60,000 nucleotides of DNA, taken from positions 24,344,501 through 24,404,500 of the forward strand of contig NC_079886.1 in assembly GCF_029227915.1 (NCBI RefSeq), given 5' to 3'. The notes under the pieces were generated by a model. The model worked only from the letters and a program-made list of their open reading frames with translations. It ran no database searches and was not told where the DNA came from. Source of the DNA: Hydractinia symbiolongicarpus. Lineage: Eukaryota > Cnidaria > Hydrozoa > Anthoathecata > Hydractiniidae. Made by a program: the position numbers and the translations under genes. This document shows positions 11,767 through 23,276 of this stretch, in pieces; within the stretch, counting starts at the first letter, position 1; the number at the start of each line of letters is the position of its first letter.

Positions 11767-12851
11767 TATATGAAGACACAACACCCCTAGTACAAGACAA
11801 ACCAGTGGATATTGTTGAAAGTGAAGCAAATACAGGTAAAACATTGTAAACAAAATTGCCTATTCAGTGGCATGGTATAGCAATATCTGCATTAATGTAT
11901 ATGTATTTCTATTCATTTGTAGGTACACTACAAGCTTACCGTGACATGGATGAACATAACAAGCGTAAAATGCTGTTATCTTGGTTTGTTGGATCCGAGA
12001 ATGCCTCCCTTATTGTTAGCGAAAGTGAAGAACCAGATACTACAATGCTTCCTAAATCTGCAAGAAACCTTCCCGACTCTATTCGCGACTCAATCATAGC
12101 AACTAATATTTTAAAAAAAATTGCGAAACCAGAATTTATTTTGCACATTGATAACTTAGTAGCACAAAAGCAGAGAAGTAAACAATGGAAATGTGGGATA
12201 TGCCAAAAAAATATTGGGAATGAACGATGCATTGCATGTGACAGATGCTTAATGTGGAATCATTTTCGTTGTACGAAACTAAAAAAAAAGCCACACAGCA
12301 ACTGGTTTTGCACAATATGCATAGAAGACGTGGGTAAGTTAACGTAACACATTTTTTAAAAATATATACTCAATCCATGTTTTACTGGTTTTAAAATTTG
12401 GTACAAATTATTTTAAATTATATTATCCATTGCAGCTGATCTTGGATTGAGTTAAGTGATTATCTCATGTTATGTAATTATAGCTCCTTCAGACAATTCA
12501 GATGACGAGAATCCTAAGACAGAAGAATGGAACAGGGTGCTTGGGAATCTGAACAAGAATGGCATTTTAAAAACAATTTTAAGAAAATCGCTAAATCGCC
12601 GATTAAATCCACTGCTTGCACAGAAATCTGGCGGAGCGTATCAGGTGGCTGCTAACATGGAGAAGCTGAAAACAGACGACCCAGAATTGGCTAAGGAATT
12701 GGATAATTTCCTCAAAAGTTCATACAGCTCAGAATGGTCTGAATTCTGCCACAAATTCATAAAAACAAACTTTCCAGACACATTACCATTTGGGAAAAAA
12801 TATTGTGATACACTATTATACATAGTTGTTAAACTTTTTTCATTGCTATGA
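11767..12851 (+). CDS. PHD-finger exons of the Ginger element (transposase C-terminus or second protein)
   Basis: Three open segments with good splice sites join in phase: 11767-11836, 11923-12332 and 12484-12851, the last ending at a stop. The middle exon encodes a PHD-type C4HC3 finger at about 12190-12320 (C-x2-C, C-x2-C-D-x-C, W-N-H-x2-C, C-x2-C). PHD fingers read histone tails or serve in protein contacts. The last exon is a helical, charged domain of about 120 residues that I do not recognise. The first exon needs one incoming base, and no suitable phase-1 donor is visible near the end of the preceding exon. It is therefore unresolved whether these exons belong to the transposase chain or to a second transcript. 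Accessory domains, PHD included, have been reported in some Ginger elements as far as I recall, so the PHD itself is not necessarily new. Confidence 0.65.
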
Positions 12852-13601
12852 ACAATGAGCTAGATATCTAAACTAGACAGATTATTTTGACAAGTCTTGC
12901 ATCCTTTGTTTTCTTCTCTTTTTGTTCTTTTAGCTATTACATCTTTGTTACTTTCTGGCAAAAGTCCTATAATAAATTCAATGAGTGTTTGTTTGCCCCC
13001 AAATGTGATGTCATTATCTAGCCCTTATAACTTGTAGTAGCTAATTTTAAAAAAAGATTATAAAGTTGTTCTTTCTGAAGAAAAGGTTTATTATCAAGGT
13101 TCTTTATCCATTTGACTACCCCAATCCCCCAGCTAGCCAAGCTGCATATCTTTAATTTCTTTTGTACTGAGATAAAGTTTCATACCAAACGTACCTGATA
13201 TAATATGTCAGCTTTTTAAATTAGGAAGAAAATTCAACAGTTTATGGTATTGTAGAACTTATATAGTCTAAAATTTTACTTGTTCAATGGCCTTCTCCAC
13301 GCGTTCTAAGATTGGGCATGTGCGTCAGAAGATTGGATGGGCCCGTCTTAAGACCGGCCGCCAATTTGTCACTGTCCGAAGATTGGCCAGGCCAGTCTTA
13401 AGACAGGGCGCGTTCCAAGATTGGGCAGAACAAGGCTATGAAGTTTCCACCCGAACCCAAAGCACGTTTAAAGAAGAGTATATAGAGCGTTTGCTAGACT
13501 ATTCTTATCAACCATCATAGATAAAGTGTGTTATTTTTTAAGTGCACAGACCTCTCTTTAGTACTTTTTAAATTATGATCAAGGCTAGGATAGATAGATA
13601 G

Positions 13602-13770
13602 GTGTGCATATTTTACATGGTTAGCCTCACAACACAGATATCGAGGGATATACCCTGTATATTATTTTCAGGAGGGTCCATGGCTTACATGGGAGTCCTA
13701 GACAATTTAATGTTCATCTTGAGAGACTCAGACCTAATAACCTTTAAGTCAAGTTCCTACGCATATGGCT
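13602..13770 (-). mobile_element. Fragment of the tRNA-derived SINE seen at 18.0-18.3 kb
   Basis: The phrases 'ggatataccctgt(a/c)tattatttt(c)caggagggtccatgg' and 'tttaatgttcatcttgag...' match the body of the SINE at about 18030-18130. The tRNA-like head is missing here. No other feature is seen between 13437 and 14230. Confidence 0.6.
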
Positions 13771-14229
13771 CTCCATCGTTTTACAATATCAGAAGAAAGG
13801 AGGTAAAAATGTTTTTATAAGAGTTTGTTAGAGACGAAAACGATTTACATAGCTACAGTCATAAGGAAGAGAATATTCGTCTCACAAGAATTCACTGGTG
13901 GTGCAGTAATTTCATGCTGGTCATCTTTTAGTAATTAGAATAATTTTACGTGACCGACATCGATAGTGTTCTACAGGTCCGACCTCGTCCCCAGCCCAAA
14001 ATTTCTGACTTAAACAACAGGAAAAAAACTATAATTTAAACGAGGGGCGTCTGATGAAGTTTTCTTTGGGGACACCTTTTCCAAAATCTCTTTGTTTATG
14101 TTTATTAACGTGTCCAACCAACCATCAGTTTGAGTACTAGCCTCTTTTGTTTAGTGAGCTTCAATAAATCCCTCTGGGACCATGCAGGTGGAGAATAGTC
14201 TGGAACAGATTGGAATGAGTTATTGTACC

Positions 14230-16235
14230 GTGAGGTCAATGAATCCAACAAAATTTCAGGAATAGCTTTATTCTATTTTAAAAATTTTGTCTAGAAATTT
14301 GAAAAATTGGTGCGTCCTAAATCAAGAAAAATGTGTGCTTGTATGCATGGATGATAAAGCTAAGGTGCCAGTGGGAGAACCTGGCGTACCCGAAGCTGAC
14401 ACTACCCTTAATAGAAGGGCAATAACAAAAACGAATGTCACATTTGAAGCAGCCGATCACAATTACCACATGGCAAACTTAACACCATCCATAAATTTTA
14501 TAGTAGACATTCCACCAGATGTAGCAGATTTCGGTCTGGTTTTTGTGGTCATCAAAGACTCTGTATTTTAACTATCTAATCCCATAAGACACGTAGTTGA
14601 AATTTTTTCAGTCCTGCGATTTCATCTTACTGAGTTCCCTCCCCCCCCTCTCTTTGCTTGTTTTCTGATGGTGGAGGTGACCATAACGTCACTTTCCTCT
14701 TTGTGCAGTGCGTGCTCTTGGCTTTGCTTAAGATCAGAAAATTTGATGTACTTAACGTTGGGAGATGTGCGCCTAATCAGTCCTACATCAATCCTGCAGA
14801 AAGATGCATGTCCATTCTTAATATTGGACTGTAGGGTTTGTCCCTCGAAAGAGATTATACTGGACCATTTGAAGATGCACTTAAAGGTTGTAAAAGTATG
14901 AAAGATATTTGAAGCAAGTCAATTCAACATCAAGGACTCCAGTCAGCTTTTCAGTCCTCCCTTAAAGCACCTATAAAATTAGTAAAGAAAAGCTTTGAAC
15001 TTTTAGAGCTTAGGTAAATCCGTAAAAATATTCCAACCTTGCCAAGAGCAGAAGGAAATTATAGATTGTTTACACACTGTGGAACCATTATTTACTGATG
15101 AAGAATCGATTCCTCACTCTCGTGTCAAACTGAAAAACTTTCCATCTTTACAAAGATTTTTTCAAATTCACATGATTGACGGACTCTATTTGCTACAATT
15201 CCGAAAGTGTAATAGCATCGATTGCTGTCAGAAAGTAAATGGAAATCTTTCACCACCTGTTCCTGCTCCTGTTAAGTCACCGGACGAGAGCACTACATTC
15301 CATTTGATTTGGCTTATGGTAAATTCGACACCACTGAGAAAGATTGCCCCTCCCTGCAAAAGAGTGGTGTTAAAAAAGAAAAAAGTGACGCTGGACACCA
15401 ATATTTAGCGAGGCGAGTTGTTTCAGTTCTCAGGTGCCAGCAAAGCAATTAAAAAAATAGACGACACCATCTATTCCTGCAGTATGGCACTTTCGACTGG
15501 TACGTTATATACTGGAAGGTTTATAAGATGCTCCTCTCCTGTTGAAAGTGCCTATTTCAAAACAAGATCCCAAAACAGTTATGTGTGTGTTCACTGCGGT
15601 TCAGATGACCCTGACCTTCAATCCATGAAGTCGTTGTTGAGAAGGCACAAAACAGTTTATCTTGTCTGCAAAACTTGCCAAGATGAAGGAAAAACTGAGG
15701 TATGTGGTAAATCTAAAATGTGTTATATTTAAGTTTTCTTATTGAAAAGTGTATGCGTTATTAGTGTGTATGATTTAATGAAGATTTAATGAATGTTATT
15801 ATTGATTACCTTCAAGGTATGTGGTCCCCAAAAGCCAAAGTTCCAGGTAGCTGTTGACCCTATAAGCAAACGGTTTTAGAAAGAACTTTCATCAAAAGAA
15901 AGCTAACAACCCAAGAAGATACACCAGCAAAACGACATCTGACTGTTATAGAAATCAGAGATGATGACTCCAGTGTGAATGCAAATAACGTGAATTTCAA
16001 CGTCGAGTATTCCATGACGAATAAAGTTGTGGATTGTAGTAATACTACTACTAATAATAATGCAAAAAAGCCACATTCCTCCGAAACCACGTCAGGACAT
16101 TGGAAAAAATGCTACACGTTTTGAAAGATGGTTTAATATTTGTAATGATGAAGATCCTCCTGGCAGAAACAAGTTAGTGAGTTGGGTCTACTGTGACATT
16201 GGAACAATGTATAAGGCGAGAAAGTTGGCTTTGTA
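14230..16235 (+). pseudogene. Decayed copy of a mobile-looking multicopy gene family
   Basis: Broken frames run along one strand. 14287-14571 carries DDKAKVPVGEPG and then a stop exactly where the frame otherwise continues as a 'DSVF...SNPIRHVVE' segment. At about 14655-14900 a shifted frame reads FSDGGGDHN and later NPAERCMSILN, like a DDE-nuclease core. 15079-15408 and 15418-15732 are further blocks, the last ending in paired CxxC motifs (YVCVHCG, YLVCKTC). A Cys-rich tail at 16130-16235 (WVYCDIG) resembles a C-terminal zinc finger with a lost cysteine. I recall similar proteins as repeated, unnamed genes in cnidarian and other invertebrate genomes, but I cannot give the family name. Multiple stops and frame changes make it non-functional as read. 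Confidence 0.65.
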
Positions 16236-16240
16236 ACGAT

Positions 16241-16850
16241 CACAAATAATTTGTTATTGAACTGTTGTATTTAACTATTATTAAACGTATATAACGACAT
16301 AATATAGCAGTCGCCTCATTGCGTATTTATTCTCTCTCTCAAATAGTTGGGTTGAAATACATATTAGACCATCAATGCCAACAAATTGCCAATGGTTTCT
16401 TAGGTAGGGGACAATCTACCTTAATGAAATTAATTTTCGCGAGATATTTTTCAAACAAACAAACAAATTTTGCGAGAACTAATTTTTTCAAAATGGACAA
16501 AAACTCACAAAAATTAATCCTGTAAAAATTATTTCCTTTAAAGGGTATTCCTGTAGCTACTGACAGCTTACAGGGCGGCAAAAAGGGTCTGCAAACAATG
16601 TCGGGTGGCGCTATACTGTTTTTTTGGCCCTGGGAACGAATTTATTTGCTCCGATCTGAAAATCCCTGGAAAAAATACGCCCAACCAACCAACCGACTCA
16701 TTTTCGCAGGGTCTTCATGACGCGAACACAACATATTTTTGATGGCGGCCTTTTCACGAAAAAACCTGTTTTCTCCTTATAAATGTGTGATGTTTACCTC
16801 CTCAGATCGCAAAATAAATTGCGATGAAGTGTTAGGTTTCCCAAATTGTC
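16241..16850. other. Intergenic with AT-rich 'gcga' dispersed repeat
   Basis: No gene is seen. The block 16430-16530 (ttttcgcgagatattttt..., tttgcgagaac) belongs to an AT-rich repeat type also visible at about 31330-31550, 32160-32370, 42000-42130 and 46610-46770, where 'gcgaaaatt' and 'ttcgcgaaa' phrases recur. Confidence 0.45.
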
Positions 16851-16856
16851 GTAAAG

Positions 16857-16947
16857 TCTGTCCTTATAACCTCCTGCCAAGTCTTTCTTGGTCTGCTTCT
16901 GGGCTTTGCCCCAGGAACTATCAAGTCTCGAGGTTATAAGGACAGAC
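16857..16947. repeat. Inverted repeat with 18-bp perfect arms
   Basis: GTCTGTCCTTATAACCTC at 16857-16874 is exactly inverted at 16930-16947. The 55-bp spacer holds a weaker inner stem (CTGGG...CCCAG). It abuts the LINE/SINE tail that follows. Confidence 0.85.
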
Positions 16948-16964
16948 TTGATAGAGAGGAAGTT

Positions 16965-17080
16965 GAGTTTAGATCTAACACAGTCTAGATCAGATTGGAA
17001 GAGAGTCATTAATATACCCCGTCCAACCCATGCTAGCATGGAAAACGGACGTTAAGTCGAGAATGATGATGATGATGACA
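16965..17080 (+). mobile_element. Retroposon 3' tail ending in (ATG)n
   Basis: The segment reads 'gtctagatcagattgg...', 'ccgtccaacccatgctagcatgg', 'aaaacggacgttaag' and then (ATG)5. This tail is common at the 3' end of RTE-like non-LTR elements and the SINEs that borrow it in many invertebrates. Only the tail is present. It collides head-on with a LINE coding remnant on the other strand. Confidence 0.65.
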
Positions 17081-17317
17081 CTTTCTTACCCAATTATCCC
17101 CGTCCATTCTTTCCAAGTGCCCCAGCCAATTCAATCTTTTTATCTGGATAACATCTTTAATTCTACGGATACTTAGCCTGCTTCTTAGCTCACCTGAGCT
17201 CTTTCTGTCGCTCAGACTGGCGTTACACATCCACCTAACCATTCTCATATCATTCCTTTCTAAACGGTCAAGATCTTCCTGCTCACCCCCATGTCTCACT
17301 ACCGTACAACATAACAC
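17075..17317 (-). pseudogene. C-terminal fragment of a non-LTR retrotransposon reverse transcriptase
   Basis: On the minus strand a short frame reads RLERNDMRMVRWMCNASLSDR, then ELRSRLSIRRIKDVIQ, then RLNWLGHLERMD and WVRKC. This order of motifs is the conserved C-terminal region of endonuclease/reverse-transcriptase LINE proteins. The catalytic RT part is absent. The frame runs straight into the complement of the (ATG)n tail of the plus-strand retroposon, giving an artificial run of histidines, so the two remnants are joined tail to tail. Confidence 0.8.
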
Positions 17318-17400
17318 TTCTTACATAGGCTTGGCCACATAAAAAGGAAACTTTCAAAGGAAATATCATCATTTAGTGACTTAGTGACTTAATTAATATG

Positions 17401-17442
17401 TATTTATCAAGCAAATTATTTGATATAATTTGCTTGATAAAT
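17401..17442. repeat. Perfect hairpin, 17-18 bp arms
   Basis: TATTTATCAAGCAAATTA is followed after about 6 bases by its exact complement TAATTTGCTTGATAAATA. A third copy of 'GCTTGATAAATA' follows at 17447-17458. The AT-rich stem could form a cruciform; no function is claimed. Confidence 0.8.
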
Positions 17443-18014
17443 AAATGCTTGATAAATATAAGGACTTCTTAAGAAAATCCTTGGTAACGTTTGGTACCGT
17501 TGCAGTGGGACTATGAACGGAACATCCCATCAAATTATCCTTTTTATTATTTTGCCAAATGAGACAATGTAACAAAGAATGGGGAGTATTATAAAGAAAT
17601 TGTGAAATTGTGTTCAGTTACAACTTTTGTTATTGTCTTGAAAAAACCTCGGACTGACAGACATAGCGAGGGACAGAGTGTTGAAAATTATGTCCAAACC
17701 ATGAATTATATAATGTGGTGACTCAGATAAAAAGATATTTGTCACAGAAAAATATTCTTCATAGAAATTCTACTTTTCTGTTCCCTTGAGGAAAAAGTTA
17801 TAAACCTATGAAAAGTTGTTTGCTACTGACCACCAATTGATTATTCCAGTAATATCAAATATCAGGAAACTCTTTTCTTCTTTGATGTTTTGAATGAATG
17901 GTTTAACTCACTCACTTAATAAACAAACAATATCAATTCTCAGGTTGTTGAGGGTGTTACGTGACCATACTGGCATTGTACTCATTGCAGAGAGTAGATA
18001 GATATCCAAATTTT

Positions 18015-18317
18015 GGCTACCTTCACAAATATTGATGGATATACCCTGTCTATTATTTCCAGGAGGGGCCATGGTATTTAATGCTCATTTTGAGCTACAC
18101 AGGCCCAATTAAGGTCTGTGTTCTACCAGACAACTCCTTGCAACATCCAACAGCCCCACACATTGTGTCATCTCCTCAATTTCCCTTCCATGGCTTGTGT
18201 TAACTCGGGGCTATGGTAACATTCACACACCCACAATTAATCGCTGACAAGGGGGGAATCGAACCACTGTCTCCTGCACAAAGTACGAGAATTATAACCA
18301 CTAAGCTACAGTGCCAC
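18015..18317 (-). mobile_element. tRNA-derived SINE
   Basis: Read on the minus strand from 18317, the head contains a Pol III A box (TAGCTTAGTGGTTA) and, about 35 bases later, a B box (GGTTCGATTCC). These are the internal promoter elements of tRNA genes and tRNA-derived SINEs. The predicted anticodon arm and acceptor stem do not fold properly, so this is not a functional tRNA. The body continues to about 18015 and matches the fragment at 13602-13770, showing a dispersed family. Confidence 0.75.
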
Positions 18318-18674
18318 TGTACATGATTCAAATTTGTGGTTTGCTGTTTATTAATTCAAGGCTTTTTCTGTGTAACTAAATTCATGCTTTACATTGACTG
18401 AAAGTTAACCAACCTTTTAGGCCATACATTATTTTGGGCACAGATTATTGTGACATTAATTATTGTAGTATTTCCCTAAAACACTAATGTTTGCAAAATG
18501 CAAGGCTTGATTGCTTTAACTACAGTGATGTGTCACAAAATCCTAAAGTATAGTGAGTTTTTATAAAACGTTAAAAATAATTTTGAATTTTTTTTTTTTG
18601 CTTTGTTAGGTGAAGACTTTAAAGAACTCGGATGATTATATATCACAAAATAGTAACTATATACATACTAAAAA

Positions 18675-21600
18675 ATGTTAAAACGAGTTGTGAAATGGTT
18701 TAAAAAAGAATCACAAACTAAAAGAGAACGACAAGAAATTATAAAGCAATGGTTTTCTGATTCAGGAATTGAATGGTCTGATATTGAAAACTTGTTATTT
18801 TGGAATGATCCTAGAATATCTCTGGCTGCTTACATAATTTTTACATTGTGTTTCTGGTGAGTGCATTTAGAGTTGAATTCTCTGATAATTCTATTATTCT
18901 ATTATTCCATTATTATTACTGTTAAGGGAAGTTCATGCAAACTTTATCAATGCATAGATAGTACAAAAGTGAATTGATTAACATAATTTTTTTGCCAAAA
19001 TGACACTCATTTACTCATTCCAGGCCTCTTAATTTTTTGCTGACAACCCAATAACTTGGGATCTGCAATTTGGTTTGCAATAAAATTTTGTGGGTAAGCT
19101 TGTATAAGCCATATATATTACTTACAAAATTTGAAAAGAGCTTTTTAAAAATTTTAAAAGGATTGTTAGCTAACTTTTTAAGCTGTATAATATAAGTCCA
19201 ACATCATATTTTTACCTTGGGTTCCCTTTAAGGAAAAAACAATCAATCATCAGCATATAAATAAGGGGCAGTCAGCAATCAAACTAAAATCAAGATAATA
19301 TATTCTTAAGCAAGGATCTTCAATTACCAAGTTATTTCCAGTGTGATTGCCAGACTTAAAAGTGTTATTTTGTGCACTGAGTTCTGGCCGTAAAGATTTA
19401 TATGATTGTGCTTCTTTAACTTTACACATCCCTACAAAGCGTAAAACATTTTCACTTCAAAAAAAGAAAACACATTTTTTAAATTTGTTAAAAGACATGT
19501 ATTAAAAAAAGCACTTATAAGAATTATTAAACAGTTATATTTTTCTACTTTGGTATGTTTTTTACTTGATTTTAGGAAATTCCTTCTTTACAGACTGCAA
19601 TGTTTTGCTATTCTCATTGTTGGGTTTTGTGTGTCAGTCCTTTTCGACAATATACGGTTGTACTACAAACAGTATATGCTAAAAAGTAAGTCTATTTTAT
19701 GTTGTGTGTAACAAAGGAAATGTGCTGTATATATATTTTTTACATTGACTCGGGATATAGTGTTCACCTCCAATGCGGAATGTCATGGATTTAACACCAA
19801 CTTAATTGGGATTTCAAATGCACTTTTTGTAGGCCCCCATTTATAATTATAGTACATTAGAAACTAAGCTGGGTAATTATTAGTACTAATAGTAATGCAA
19901 GAAGTTGTGTTTTTGATATTTTTCTTGTCTTGATCAACTTATATCCACAAGTCGTTGTGTGATATATTGATCTTGCAGATACACGAAACAAAATAATTTT
20001 AGAAGTCATTTTAACATCTTTTATAATTATAAGATGTTGAAATGTTAATATTATAATTTTTTTAAGATTTACAGATTGCAATCAGAGAAGAAAATAGAAC
20101 GTAAGCATTATTTGTTACCACTATCAAGTTTTGTCCTTAAACGATCGCTTTAAATGATTTTTTTTGAGCATTTATATCATTTTAAATTGTTTTACAATAA
20201 AAAATTGGTGTGTACCTACTGGTCATTTATTGTGCATTTGATACACTACCTCCTCATTACCCCTTTGTATAGTTACAAGATTTAAGTTGACCCAAAAAAA
20301 ACTATTCACTATATTGTTTATTGGCTTTAAAGAATTTTGGTTCGATTGTTTGAATTGGTCTTAACTTGGAGGAAAGAATACCTAAAGCTTTGCAATAAAA
20401 TTGTTGCTGTGCATTTTAATTTTTTGTTTCGTTCTTTCGTAAACAAATTGAATTTTTATTATTATTTCATCAAGTCTTGGTTTCAATCTGGATGATGCTT
20501 GTGAATGTGCTGCAGATATTTGGACACAGAGCGAAGAACATTACAAATACCTAATGAATTTAAAAGACACTTCTAACCCTAAGGTATATTTCTGCCATTA
20601 TTAATTAGTACTCTTATAAAGAAGCGTCTAATCATAATGTATGTTTTTTATTTAAAATAAAAGGTTTGTTTTTTGCCATTAGTATGTTTACCAGTCATTG
20701 GATCAGACAACACACCCTGGTTTCAGAGATCCATTTTGAATCAAGCAGAAAAAAATTCTTTGTTGTGTACCTATTCTTTTCCATCTTGTATGTTTATCTC
20801 ATCAGTCATTTGCGCATTTATGCGTGGATGTCACAACAATAATAAATAATTCTGTGCTGTTTTGAAAAATCATTTCGAGACAGCTTTTTATTTTGTTACC
20901 ACAACTGAACAGGAGGCTTTCTAATATGGATAACTTGACAGCATAATTGGATTTTTATTTGATTACAATGTGCGATCTTTATTCTTCTAGTTTGTGCTAA
21001 ATTAACATGCTGTGCTTCATCCAATTTTTCAGCTTGTGCTCTATCTTCTTGGCTACATTTGCATTCTGGTGGTTATTTTAAAACATATTCCTGTTGCTCA
21101 AATCCTGTTTTTGCAAGGTGAAATGTTGTTTGTTTATTTGTTTGATTTTACCAAATCAAACAATATTTAGTAATGTATAATGTCCAAAGGAAATTATGAG
21201 CACATGAAAACGGTTAAATTTTATATAGACACCCATTTTTTCTCACAGATTTTTTCTTTTTTTATATATATACAATGAATTCCGTAAATTGTTGTTTATT
21301 TGAATTTTAGTAGAAATTTATAATTCAGGTAAATTCCTCTGTTACTGTTTTGGTAGTTTCAGTTTTATGTTCGACGCATTTGTCATTACTTTTTTTTCAA
21401 TTAGATTTTTCAATTATTCGTTTCTCTGTCTTTATTGTAGGTACATTTCTGTATTTTCTACCAATTCTCACTTATCTTGGAATATCTGACAAAATTGTTG
21501 AAAAAGTAGATAGACTTTTTGCACCTATCACTAACCACTGGATGCACAACAAAACAAAAAGAAGACGAAACAGATTGAGAAAGTTAGACAGATGTGAGTT

Positions 21601-23276
21601 GACTTATGTAACTTTTCCATGTATAAATTAAATTAAATGAGTAGAAAGGTAGGAATATCAGATCTGAAGAAGAGAACATTGCTAATTTAGCCACAATGCT
21701 GTAATAGGTTAAAATTGACTCACTGTTAACTCACATATTCACCACTCAGTCAGAAAAGTTATTAAATTTGAAAAAAATACCAAAAATAAAGAAAATTGGT
21801 AGTTATCTGGGAATTCTCCAGAATTTTGTTGGTTCTCTGAAGTAGGGTTTACCTGAAAAATTTGCCCGTAGGGCCAAACTATCTTCTAGTATTTTTATTT
21901 TAATCATGAATTTCAGAAACTTAAAATCAAGATATTTTATCTTCTTTTAAAGCTTACAGAAAAGTTTTGCTCGAGATTACTAAGAAAGAACAGATTAAGT
22001 TCTAGAATTCCTGGAGATTTAGCATAGTTTTGTCCTGGAATCGTCCTGTATAGAAGGAATAAGAAAAATGTCCTGCAAAGTCCTGGAATATCCTGGAATT
22101 TAGGTTCTAATTTTTGCGGTCACTGTGATAAATTGGTCAGACGGCTACTACACGAGTTATTAGTGAAGAAAGGTGAGAAATTTTTAACAGTGAAGGGTGT
22201 GTTATGTTAGTTTACATAGTGGGACATCTTTTTCAGTGAACTCTCCTAAAAAAGAAATGCAACATGTGGCATCATCTTCTGACACGGATGATAAAGAAAA
22301 CGATGAATTTCTTCCCGAGCGAAGCCATTATACAGAAAAAGTGTTAACTTCAATGCACGATGATTCTTTTAACGAATCTTTTGATGAATTTGATTTGCGC
22401 GGACAGCAACGCGTCGAAGTTGCAGGTAAAACTCTTTTTTAGCAAATCAGTCACTGCAACTTGTCATTAAAGAAAAATTGTCACGATCAATATTAAGGTT
22501 TAGGAAACTCGATATGTCAGAGAGACGCTTGAATTATTATAAAACATTAATAACCATTTGTCACCATTGGGGTACCTCCAGTAAGCAGAGCTATCCATTA
22601 ATTTAGTTCTCTGATTATAAAATGTGTAGAAACCAGGTAATTTCTCCACTTGTCAGTCTTAAATAAAAGCTCTAGTTACGAACCTGTAGGAAGGACTTGT
22701 GAGTACAGAGTCTTATAGATTAGAGAAATTTATAAAAAAAGTAATACCTAAAATAATTCTTTTGAAGAAAACTCATCCGATTACGACGAAGAAGCGTTTA
22801 TACCGTCTTACAACATCCAACCAGGCCAGGGAATGCCGTCATTATCTCAATTTGATAGCATGATGGAACCTCTAAACGACGATTTCTATGGCGGTTTGGA
22901 TTTCAAGAATGTTTCTGCAACTACAAGCGCTAATTTCGGCATACCTAGCAACTATCAACGCCATCATGGCAACGACGACGTCGGGCAGGATACGGACGAA
23001 GATGTCGAAGATATTCCTGTTGAGCAAGCGGACGGTGTCAGATTTGCTCGTGTAGTGACAACCAATGAAAACCTGTCTGATCACGAAGAACGCGGTTTGA
23101 CGCGTACTATAAAAACCGACGACGACGCTGTTGACGAAACGTCGTATCGTGATCGTCAAGAATATGAGTTTTTAGATAAAACGGAATTACATAACGTCAC
23201 GGACGAAGAAATCAATGAACAAGCGATCGGTCAATCTTCCATTTCGAAAGGAGTTTCAAATTTCTTGGGATACTAA
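18675..23276 (+). CDS. RETREG: RETREG/FAM134-like ER-phagy receptor
   Basis: Eight coding exons join in phase: 18675-18856, 19576-19685, 20067-20100, 20475-20583, 21033-21117, 21441-21593, 22237-22425 and 22768-23276, giving 456 residues. The N-terminal half has two long hydrophobic hairpins, at about residues 48-86 and 146-195, matching a reticulon-homology domain that wedges into and bends ER membrane. A basic stretch (NKTKRRRNRLRK) follows. The C-terminal half is acidic and probably disordered, ending in a LIR core YEFL (about 420-423) in the context RQEYEFLDKTEL. This is very like the DDFELLD LIR of vertebrate FAM134 proteins, which binds LC3/GABARAP to deliver ER to autophagosomes. An acceptor-like site at 18609 suggests an upstream non-coding exon. 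AATAAA lies near 23299. ARL6IP1-type proteins share the membrane fold but lack this tail, so RETREG is preferred; which of the three vertebrate paralogues is closest cannot be told. Confidence 0.85.
19735..19840 (+). mobile_element. Degenerate tRNA-like SINE copy in a RETREG intron
   Basis: The phrase 'gtgttcacctccaatgcggaatgtcatgg' followed by 'aaatgcact...ggccccc' is a worn copy of the repeat better preserved at 42290-42500 ('cgttcgcttccagtgcggaaggtcgtgag...aaatgcactaggaccccc'). The B box is mutated. Confidence 0.5.

Larger units (their letters stand above)
7111..13432 (+). mobile_element. Complete Ginger-type cut-and-paste DNA transposon, 6.3 kb
   Basis: Both termini read TGTTCTGCCCAATCTT when viewed inward (7111-7126 and 13417-13432). 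They are flanked by the same 4-bp AGGC (7107-7110 and 13433-13436), which is a target-site duplication. TGT...ACA ends with a 4-bp duplication and an integrase-like transposase define the Ginger superfamily. The terminal 150 bp at each side hold several further copies of 'GATTGGGCAGG' and 'TCTTAAGAC' in both orientations. The interior contains a ~161-bp tandem array (7535-8555) and an intron-containing transposase gene (8892 onward) on the plus strand. Matching ends, intact duplication and an undamaged catalytic exon suggest a fairly recent insertion. Whether it is autonomous depends on the gene model downstream of exon 9. Confidence 0.88.

Noticed and set aside
13287-13520. 77-codon frame over the right end of the Ginger element
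   Set aside because: It crosses the transposon terminus into flanking DNA and translates end repeats.
18240-18317. A tRNA gene on the minus strand
   Set aside because: A and B boxes are present, but acceptor and anticodon arms do not pair; it heads a SINE.
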